Shown piece by piece: positions 1 through 4,914 of a DNA stretch of 5,259 nucleotides. Position 1 is the stretch's first letter, and each line of letters begins with the position of its first letter. The translations under genes and the position numbers were made by a program. Origin of the DNA: an uncultured Clostridia bacterium (GTDB lineage Bacteria > Bacillota > Clostridia > Christensenellales > CAG-314); assembly GCA_934294965.1 (NCBI GenBank), contig CAKRAM010000097.1:1-5259 (forward strand), in the 5' to 3' direction. The notes under the pieces were generated by a model that searched no databases, was not told the DNA's origin, and worked only from the letters and a program-made list of their open reading frames with translations.

Positions 1-2
1 GT

Positions 3-686
3 ATGAAGTATCGCTTTTTGTTGTTCGATGCCGACAATACGATTTTGGATTTTGACAGTGCCGAAAATCAGGCGTTGCAGTTTGCTTTTCAAAATGCAAA
101 CTTGCATTTCGACAATAACGTCCTTGCGGTGTATAAGCGCAACAACATTGCTTGTTGGGAAGCGTTTGAACGTGGCGAAATGAGCCGCGACGAGGTGCTT
201 ATTCGTCGGTTTGAGTTGACTTTCGAGCAACTGGGGTTGGATGCCGAAATAGGAGCAATCGCCGACGACTACGAACGAGAGTTGCATAACGGATATTTTG
301 TCGTTCCTCACGCGCACGAAGTACTTTCGACTTTGCACTCGCTTGGCTACAAGTTGTATTTGGTTTCTAACGGAGTGTTGAGTATACAAACAAGCCGAAT
401 GCAAGGCGCGGATATGAACAAGTATTTTATTAAAAAATTTATATCCGAAGAAATTGGATTCCCTAAACCCAAATTGGAGTTTTTTACTAAAAGTTTTGCG
501 CAAATACAAGATTTTGATCCGTCGTCGGCGCTGATAATAGGGGATTCTTTGACGGGAGATATTCTTGGCGGCAACAATGCGAAAATCGCAACGTGTTGGT
601 TCAATCCTCATCACCGCTCTAACAATATAGGCGCAATTGTCGACTACGAGATTTATGATTTGCGTGATTTGCTTAATATCGTTTGA
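3..686 (+). CDS. yjjG: YjjG-family noncanonical pyrimidine nucleotidase (HAD hydrolase)
   Basis: This is a haloacid dehalogenase-superfamily 5'-nucleotidase of 227 aa, the usual length for YjjG. All four HAD motifs are visible: D9-A-D11-N-T13 (nucleophile and acid/base aspartates), S122-N-G, K155 in GFPKP, and G180-D181-S followed by D186. The stretch DILGGNNAKIATCWFNPHHR (186-205) is close to E. coli YjjG and separates it from other HAD phosphatases. Residues about 15-95 form the helical C1 cap. From the family, it should dephosphorylate noncanonical or damaged pyrimidine nucleoside monophosphates in the cytoplasm, keeping them out of DNA. The ATG at base 3 gives a natural N-terminus just before motif I, but only two upstream bases are visible, so its promoter and RBS cannot be judged. 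It ends 11 bases before a terminator hairpin and faces rdgB. Family assignment is confident; the exact substrate is inferred. Confidence 0.9.
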   Translation: MKYRFLLFDADNTILDFDSAENQALQFAFQNANLHFDNNVLAVYKRNNIACWEAFERGEMSRDEVLIRRFELTFEQLGLDAEIGAIADDYERELHNGYFVVPHAHEVLSTLHSLGYKLYLVSNGVLSIQTSRMQGADMNKYFIKKFISEEIGFPKPKLEFFTKSFAQIQDFDPSSALIIGDSLTGDILGGNNAKIATCWFNPHHRSNNIGAIVDYEIYDLRDLLNIV

Positions 687-697
687 GCAAGTATTAT

Positions 698-745
698 AAA
701 TCGCCGAAGGCAATATGCCTGCGGCGATTTGCTTTTGTTGTTTTT
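698..745 (+). terminator. Rho-independent terminator between yjjG and rdgB
   Basis: A perfect 9-bp stem (AAATCGCCG at 698-706 with CGGCGATTT at 722-730) continues, after one A/G mismatch, into a 4-bp stem (AGGC 708-711 with GCCT 717-720) closed by an AATAT loop. The plus-strand side is followed by GCTTTTGTTGTTTTT (731-745), a good U-tract, 11 bases after the yjjG stop codon. On the minus strand the stem is followed by ATAATACTTG, a poor U-tract. It should therefore work best for yjjG and perhaps weakly for rdgB, whose stop codon is 27 bases away on the other side. Confidence 0.85.
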
Positions 746-757
746 GCGTTGAAAGCC

Positions 758-1327
758 TTACAGTTTTTTGAGTAAATTTTGCAAAGCTCTTGCGCGGTGA
801 CTTACTGCATTTTTTTCTTCGGCGGTCGCTTCTCCGAACGTTTTTTTCAGTTCCGTGCAAAAGAAAATGCTGTCGTAACCGAATCCGTTTACGCCGACCT
901 CGCATTCCGTAATGGTGCCGTTAACTTCGCCTATAGAGGTGATTGATTTGCCGTTCGGGTAAATCAACGCTACGGCTGTTTCGAAATGCGCATTGCGGTT
1001 GGTTTTGCCTTGCAATTCTTTAAGCAATTTTTTTCTGTTTGCGGCATGGTCGTGATTGCCTGCATATCTAGCCGAAAAAACTCCCGGTGCGCCGCCGAGG
1101 GCATCAACGCATAATCCGGTGTCGTCGGCAAGGACAGCCATATTTGTCAATTTTGATATTTCGGCTGCTTTTATAAGCGCGTTTTCCTCAAAAGTGGTGC
1201 CGTTTTCATCGGGATCGCAACTGATGTTTGCTTCGCCTAGCGACAGTATTTGTTCAAATTTGCCGTCCAGTATAGACTTGATTTCCTCAATTTTGTGGCA
1301 GTTGTTGCTTGCAATGAGTAGTTTCAT
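758..1327 (-). CDS. rdgB: RdgB/HAM1 family XTP/dITP pyrophosphatase
   Basis: This enzyme of 189 aa hydrolyses noncanonical purine nucleoside triphosphates (dITP, ITP, XTP) to the monophosphate and pyrophosphate, preventing their incorporation into DNA and RNA. The family signature is complete: S7-N-N..K12..E15 (the usual T/S-x-N-x-x-K-x-x-E), FEENA at 46-50, LADDTGL at 66-72 with the catalytic and metal-binding acidic pair D68/D69, PGVFSARYAG at 81-90, GFGYDSIFF at 148-156 and SHRARAL at 176-182. Length is normal. The start codon overlaps the stop of the upstream PH-like gene as ATGA (1327-1324). A GAGGA Shine-Dalgarno (minus strand, 1338-1334) sits 6 bases before it, inside the upstream gene, so the two are very likely translationally coupled. 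It converges with yjjG, which removes aberrant pyrimidine nucleotides. Confidence 0.95.
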   Translation of the reverse strand: MKLLIASNNCHKIEEIKSILDGKFEQILSLGEANISCDPDENGTTFEENALIKAAEISKLTNMAVLADDTGLCVDALGGAPGVFSARYAGNHDHAANRKKLLKELQGKTNRNAHFETAVALIYPNGKSITSIGEVNGTITECEVGVNGFGYDSIFFCTELKKTFGEATAEEKNAVSHRARALQNLLKKL

Positions 1328-1767
1328 CTTTCATCCTCGTCAATGTATACAACGTTTGCGTTTTTGCTTTTGATGTCGGCAATCATTTCTTGGAATTTTT
1401 TGGGACTGATCATAAGTTCGGATATCACGGGATCCACGCCTTTCCACAAATAACTGATGTACAGTTTACCGTTTGTTTTTACAATGTTCAAAACGTTGTC
1501 TAATTTTATTCTTCCGCCCAAAACATCCCAAAAGGCAAACTTCAACTCTATGTGCGTAGCCGTTATTTTGTAATGGATTGTATTTAGCAATATGGCAATA
1601 ATCGCCATAGGCGAACAATATAAAAACAATTTGGCTTGTGCCGTAGTCATTTCCAAATGAACGCCGCAAAGCGTCAAAATGCCTGCAACGGCTGCCGCAA
1701 TTACCGTAATTGATATAATCCAAAGCAAAATTCTTATCAGTGGTGAAAAAATGGCACGATATTTCAT
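1324..1767 (-). CDS. Two-helix membrane protein with bacterial PH-like domain
   Basis: This is an uncharacterised protein of 147 aa. Two hydrophobic segments (about residues 10-34 and 46-63) form a membrane hairpin. A C-terminal domain (about 64-135) follows, with the pattern of a small bacterial PH-like beta domain: YKITATHIELKFAF, then GGRIKLDNVLNIV, then a terminal SPKKFQEMIADIK helix. It ends in an acidic DEDER tail, part of which encodes the Shine-Dalgarno of rdgB. The ATG at 1767 gives the full first membrane helix; the next in-frame Met (residue 40) would delete it. No Shine-Dalgarno precedes this ATG, and a -10 box lies only 6 bases upstream, so a leaderless message is possible. Bacterial PH domains are often membrane-associated proteins of unknown function, so no role is proposed here beyond co-expression with rdgB. 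The PH assignment rests on pattern and topology only. Confidence 0.75.
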   Translation of the reverse strand: MKYRAIFSPLIRILLWIISITVIAAAVAGILTLCGVHLEMTTAQAKLFLYCSPMAIIAILLNTIHYKITATHIELKFAFWDVLGGRIKLDNVLNIVKTNGKLYISYLWKGVDPVISELMISPKKFQEMIADIKSKNANVVYIDEDER

Positions 1768-1773
1768 AAGTAT

Positions 1774-1801
1774 AGTATAGCACGATTTTGTATTTCGGCA
1801 A
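1774..1801 (-). promoter_or_regulatory. Extended -10 promoter for the PH-like gene and rdgB
   Basis: Read on the minus strand, TTGCCG (1801-1796) is a partial -35. After a 16-base spacer comes TGC-TATACT (1782-1774), an extended -10 element with TGn and 5 of 6 consensus bases. The -10 ends 6 bases before the ATG at 1767, so the predicted transcription start falls on or next to the A of the start codon. A second overlapping TATACT (1774-1769) is too close to the ATG to serve this start. Confidence 0.6.
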
Positions 1802-1828
1802 ACTAATTTAATTGTTTTTGCCGTAACG

Positions 1829-1834
1829 TATTAT
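1829..1834 (+). promoter_or_regulatory. Candidate -10 box for alr
   Basis: TATTAT differs from consensus at one base and lies 35 bases before the alr ATG, giving a leader of about 29 bases. No good -35 is found at 16-18 bases; the best is TTTAAT (1807-1812). It is the only convincing -10 on the plus strand in the divergent region, but the call is tentative. Confidence 0.35.
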
Positions 1835-1860
1835 CTTTGTGGTGCTAATGGTTCTTGGTT

Positions 1861-1866
1861 GGGGTG
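1861..1866 (+). promoter_or_regulatory. Ribosome binding site deciding the alr start
   Basis: GGGGTG lies 3 bases before the ATG at 1870. Its GGTG part matches the downstream half of the extended Shine-Dalgarno (AGGAGGTG), placing the core about 5 bases from the ATG. This favours the ATG at 1870 over the in-frame TTG at 1855, which has only a GGTG 10 bases upstream. Confidence 0.45.
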
Positions 1867-1869
1867 TCT

Positions 1870-2862
1870 ATGTTGATAAAAATCGATTACAACACAATTT
1901 TAAGCAACGCCTATTATTTCAAAAGAACGTGCAAAACAAAACTTTGCGCTGTTGTAAAGAATAATGCGTACGGTCACGGACTGCTTAAAACCGCCAAATG
2001 CCTGCAAGAAGTCGCTGATTACTTTGCCGTGGCAACTTTGAAAGACGGGATAAAAATCAGCGGTTTGGACATTCCCGTGTTGGTACTTATGCCGCTTTCT
2101 TTTCAAGAAACAGTTGCGGCTTTGCAGCATGGTTTATGCGTTACGGTAGATAGTTTTGATACTTTGGAAAAGGTTTCCGCAGCGGCAAAAAGCAGTGCGG
2201 CGCTTGTGCATCTAAAAATCGATAGCGGAATGCATCGTTTGGGTTTCAATTACGAGCAGTTGCCGAACCTGTGCAATGTGCTGTCGCAAAATCCAAACGT
2301 TGTTGTAAAAGGCGTGTATACGCATATGTGGAGTGCCGATATTGTGGATTGCTCGGCACAAGCCGATTATTACGATAAGTGCGTTTGTTACTTGCGGCAG
2401 CGACTTGGCGATATTGAAATTAAACACTTGGCAAACACTTCAACTTCGCTTTTTGGCGATAGATTTTATTACGATATGGTTCGCATCGGTCTTGGTTTGT
2501 ACGGCTATGGCGCGGATTGTCTGAATCCTGCCAAAATTGTAACGGCGAAGGTCGTTGCAACGAGGTTTGTAGCAAAGGGTGAAACGGTCGGCTACGGAGG
2601 TGCAAAAGTCGATTCGGATATGCAACTTGCCGTTATCGACGCAGGCTACGCAAGTGGTTTGCCACGATGTTTGAAAGGAAGCAGTGTGATTGCCAAAGGT
2701 TGCCGCTGTCGAATCGTTGCAAGCGTGTGCATGTCCTGCGCGATAATCGACGTTAGCGGCGTAAACATCGGCATCGGGGAAGCGGTGTACCTGCTCGGAA
2801 ACGGCGCAAATCCAAGTAACGACAACGTAATTGTGTACGAATTGTTGTGTAATTTGCATTAA
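1870..2862 (+). CDS. alr: Alanine racemase, compact form
   Basis: This PLP-dependent fold-type III racemase converts L-alanine to D-alanine for peptidoglycan. The ATG at 1870 gives 330 aa; an in-frame TTG at 1855 would add five residues but breaks the usual short lead into the IDYNTILSN segment. Numbered from 1870, the PLP lysine is K30 in VVKNNAYGHG, the substrate-side arginine is R123 in DSGMHRLGF, the PLP-ring arginine is R205 in MVRIGLGLYG, and the second catalytic base is Y260 in DAGYASGLPR. HLANTSTSL (186-194) and THMWSAD (151-157) also fit. Oddities: the usual GYADG reads GYASG, the usual CMDQ reads CMSC, and the protein stops at YELLCNLH, before the usual RVPR-x-Y ending. The family is normally about 360-390 aa. 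Fifteen cysteines are present, an unusually high number. Alanine is the most likely substrate; serine or another amino acid cannot be excluded. The stop lies 17 bases before rsmD. Confidence 0.9.
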   Translation: MLIKIDYNTILSNAYYFKRTCKTKLCAVVKNNAYGHGLLKTAKCLQEVADYFAVATLKDGIKISGLDIPVLVLMPLSFQETVAALQHGLCVTVDSFDTLEKVSAAAKSSAALVHLKIDSGMHRLGFNYEQLPNLCNVLSQNPNVVVKGVYTHMWSADIVDCSAQADYYDKCVCYLRQRLGDIEIKHLANTSTSLFGDRFYYDMVRIGLGLYGYGADCLNPAKIVTAKVVATRFVAKGETVGYGGAKVDSDMQLAVIDAGYASGLPRCLKGSSVIAKGCRCRIVASVCMSCAIIDVSGVNIGIGEAVYLLGNGANPSNDNVIVYELLCNLH

Positions 2863-2867
2863 TGTTG

Positions 2868-2879
2868 TAAAATATACTT
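2868..2879 (+). promoter_or_regulatory. Candidate internal -10 promoter directly before rsmD
   Basis: TAAAAT (2868-2873) is a 5-of-6 match to the -10 consensus and ends 6 bases before the rsmD ATG, the same geometry as at the PH-like gene. A weak -35, TTGTGT (2845-2850), lies inside the alr 3' end with a 17-base spacer. No Shine-Dalgarno exists in the 17-base gap. It may provide an alr-independent, leaderless transcript of rsmD, coaD and the DAHP synthase gene. Confidence 0.4.
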
Positions 2880-3416
2880 ATGAGAGTAATCACTGGAAAA
2901 TATAAGGGGCGCAAACTTGTCGCTCCGCAAGGTGAAACAAGACCTACGCTTGACAGAACAAAAGAAACGCTGTTTAATATACTCAATCCGTACATTAAAG
3001 ACGCCGTGGTTTTGGATTTGTTTGCAGGTTCGGGGCAAATTGCCATAGAATTTTTGAGCAGATATGCCAAGCGCGTTGTGCTGTGCGATAACGACAAGTT
3101 TGCCGTTAAGGCGATTACGGAAAATTTTAACAAAATCGGCGAAAAACCGGAATTGTACGTTTGCGGATATGAAGACTGCCTCAAAAGACAAAATTGCAAA
3201 TTCGATTTGATATTTGTCGATCCGCCGTATCGTTCGGGATACTACGAGTCTGTTTTGACAGCCATAGAGAATAACGGATTGCTTTCCGAAGATGGAATCG
3301 TTGTTTGCGAACATTCCGCTGACGAAGAGTTGCCGATTTCCGTAGGTGGGCTTTCTGCTTACGATTGTAGAAAAATAGGGACTGTAAAGTTTACGTTTTA
3401 TAGGAGAAGTTTATGA
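2880..3416 (+). CDS. rsmD: 16S rRNA (guanine(966)-N2)-methyltransferase RsmD
   Basis: RsmD uses S-adenosylmethionine to methylate N2 of G966 (E. coli numbering) of 16S rRNA during 30S assembly. At 178 aa the length is typical. The N-terminal MRVITGKYKGRKL and R21-P-T..D25-R-T-K-E-T-L-F-N-I-L segment is the RsmD-specific RNA-contact region. D46-L-F-A-G-S-G52 is methyltransferase motif I (SAM binding), and D114-P-P-Y117 is the catalytic N-methyltransferase motif. The ATG is chosen because it begins exactly at the conserved MRVITGKYKG, although no Shine-Dalgarno precedes it. Its stop overlaps the coaD start by 4 bases (ATGA, 3413-3416), a pairing common in Gram-positive bacteria (B. subtilis ylbH-ylbI). 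Confidence 0.95.
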   Translation: MRVITGKYKGRKLVAPQGETRPTLDRTKETLFNILNPYIKDAVVLDLFAGSGQIAIEFLSRYAKRVVLCDNDKFAVKAITENFNKIGEKPELYVCGYEDCLKRQNCKFDLIFVDPPYRSGYYESVLTAIENNGLLSEDGIVVCEHSADEELPISVGGLSAYDCRKIGTVKFTFYRRSL

Positions 3417-3889
3417 GAGTAGGTGTTTTTGCCGGCTCGTTTTGCCCCGTTACCAAAGGACACGTCGACGCCATACAAACTGCGGCAAAACTTGTGGACA
3501 AGCTCTACGTCGTTGTGGGAGTGAATGCCGAAAAAAGTTATTGCATGCCGGATGAGGCTCGGCTTAATACGGTAAAAACTGCACTCGGCCATATCGACAA
3601 CGTTTACGTTGAGTTATATTGCGGAATGATGACCGATTTTTGCAAGCAAGTCGGCGCTAGTGTTATGATAAAATCAATACGCAACGCATTGGATTTACAA
3701 TCGGTTATCGATTTGGTCGATATCAACAAAAGTTATTGGGACGGCGAAACTGTGTTTGTTGTGGGCAGTAAAGAGTATAGGCACGTTTCGTCCTCGCTTG
3801 TGCGTGAGCTTGCCGATTTGGGGCAGGACTATTCGGAGTACGTTCCCGAAATGTGTTTGGAAGAAGTTAAAAAGTATTTGGTGAAATAA
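3413..3889 (+). CDS. coaD: Phosphopantetheine adenylyltransferase, divergent
   Basis: CoaD transfers AMP from ATP to 4'-phosphopantetheine, forming dephospho-CoA, the penultimate step of CoA synthesis. The 158 aa length and layout are those of the family: GSFCPVTKGH (8-17) with the nucleotidyltransferase T14-x-G-H17 motif, IKSIRN (86-91), a conserved N105, and SSSLVRE (126-132). A strong AGGAG (3402-3406) sits 6 bases before the ATG, which overlaps the rsmD stop. Several normally well-kept positions differ. The Asp of GSFDP is Cys11, RGLR reads KSIR, and the FEYE segment after it reads LQSV, so the equivalents of E. coli R88, Y98 and E99 are K87, S97 and V98. The key H17, R90 and serine cluster remain. 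The operon position next to rsmD strongly supports coaD, but pocket chemistry may be altered. A related nucleotidyltransferase with another substrate is the alternative. Confidence 0.85.
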   Translation: MRVGVFAGSFCPVTKGHVDAIQTAAKLVDKLYVVVGVNAEKSYCMPDEARLNTVKTALGHIDNVYVELYCGMMTDFCKQVGASVMIKSIRNALDLQSVIDLVDINKSYWDGETVFVVGSKEYRHVSSSLVRELADLGQDYSEYVPEMCLEEVKKYLVK

Positions 3890-3891
3890 AG

Positions 3892-4914
3892 ATGCTTGTA
3901 AGACAAAAGAAATTGCCGACGGCTAAAACGGTAAAGCGGTTGGTTTCGCTGACAAGTAAGCAAATCGCTATAAAAAAAGTGCTAGACGAACAGTTGGCAA
4001 CCAACTTTTCCACGCGCGAAAAACTGGTTGTGGTTTGCGGCCCTTGTTCTGCCGATAACCCCAATGCAGTTAAAGAGTATTTGCAAAAACTGGCAGCCAT
4101 TAAAAACGAACATCCTGATTTGCTTGTCGTGGCGCGCGTGTATACAACAAAACCGCACACCGACGGCACAGGCTATCACGGCTTGGCATTCGGAGATAAC
4201 GGTGTAAGTATGGACGGCGGTATCGTTGCCGCAAGGCAACTTATGCGTGACGCATTGGATTTGGGATTGCCTGTAGCCGACGAGTTGTTGTATCCGGAGT
4301 TGTACCGATATTTTGATGACGTTGTATCCTATTGGTTTTTGGGTGCTCGTAGTTCGGAAGACGAATTGCATCGTGCGTTTGCCTCATCGTTGGATGTGTG
4401 CGTAGGAGTCAAAAATCCCACCGACGGGTACGTTCCTCGGGCAGTTGCTTCGCTGTATGCGGTAAGTCACCCGGCTGTATTTCCGTTTGACGGAGTTCAG
4501 TTTAGCACCTGTGGGGCAAAATATGCTCATTTGGTGTTGCGCGGAGGGGATAACGGCGAATATTTTTCCAATATTTCCGAGCAATCCGTTTCCGAAGCCA
4601 AGCAGTTGTTGCAAAGTCGCGGATTAAACGATTTTATCATTGCCGATTTGGGGCACGCAAACAGCGGTAAAATTGCCGACAATCAATTGCAAAACGCCCG
4701 TATGGTTGCGGTTAATCCCGATGTTAACGGTGTGATTGTAGAAAGTTATTTGTTCCACGGAAAAGCGAACAATAAGTACGGGTATTCCAAAACCGACGAG
4801 TGTATCGGATTGGAAGAAACGGCAGAATTGTTTAACATTTTATCCGAAGGCTTTGCACTTCGGAAAAAGTCGCAGGATTCCGACGACGTTATAGAAATAG
4901 AAGTGAAAGAATAA
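3892..4914 (+). CDS. 3-deoxy-7-phosphoheptulonate synthase, type I-alpha (AroF/G/H family)
   Basis: DAHP synthase condenses phosphoenolpyruvate with erythrose 4-phosphate, the first step of the shikimate pathway. The 340 aa protein aligns with E. coli AroG/AroF/AroH throughout the barrel. Metal ligands are C52 (CGPCS), H255 (GHANSGK), E284 (VESYL) and D302 (KTDECIG). Substrate-binding residues are R82 and K87 (ARVYTTKPHT), R153 (LGARSSE), K174 (GVKNPTDG) and R217 (LRGG). The catalytic set looks complete. The N-terminus is about 14 residues shorter than E. coli AroG, and the positions matching AroG D146, P150 and S180 are Y134, Y138 and D168, so inhibition by phenylalanine as in AroG is doubtful. 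About 15 extra acidic residues end the protein. The start is 2 bases after the coaD stop, with GGTGA (3879-3883) as a weak binding site. Which of aroF, aroG or aroH it should be called cannot be decided. Confidence 0.92.
   Translation: MLVRQKKLPTAKTVKRLVSLTSKQIAIKKVLDEQLATNFSTREKLVVVCGPCSADNPNAVKEYLQKLAAIKNEHPDLLVVARVYTTKPHTDGTGYHGLAFGDNGVSMDGGIVAARQLMRDALDLGLPVADELLYPELYRYFDDVVSYWFLGARSSEDELHRAFASSLDVCVGVKNPTDGYVPRAVASLYAVSHPAVFPFDGVQFSTCGAKYAHLVLRGGDNGEYFSNISEQSVSEAKQLLQSRGLNDFIIADLGHANSGKIADNQLQNARMVAVNPDVNGVIVESYLFHGKANNKYGYSKTDECIGLEETAELFNILSEGFALRKKSQDSDDVIEIEVKE

Noticed and set aside
693..698. Perfect TATAAT on the minus strand beside the yjjG/rdgB terminator
   Set aside because: It would drive only antisense transcription into yjjG, has no convincing -35 and overlaps the terminator stem, so it is probably chance.
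1855..1869. TTG at 1855 as an alternative alr start
   Set aside because: The GGGGTG site fits the ATG at 1870, and the five added residues (MVGVS) have no counterpart expected in the family. It cannot be fully excluded.
1848..1962. ATG at 1848 opening a short plus-strand frame before alr
   Set aside because: It runs out of frame into alr, has no homology-like features and ends after about 37 codons. A leader peptide role has no support.
2440..2859. Long minus-strand open frame (139 codons) opposite alr, and similar ones opposite rsmD (2753-3199, 2859-3314) and the DAHP synthase (3982-4371)
   Set aside because: The translations show no recognisable domains, and the plus strand in each place encodes a clear conserved family, so they are shadows.
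4843..4864. 7-bp perfect hairpin (TCCGAAG / CTTCGGA, 8-base loop) inside the DAHP synthase gene, suitably placed to end ylbJ transcription on the minus strand
   Set aside because: The minus-strand sequence after the stem is ATAAAATGTT, not a U-tract, and the bases code for a normal protein segment. It could still be a weak terminator but is not supported enough to list.
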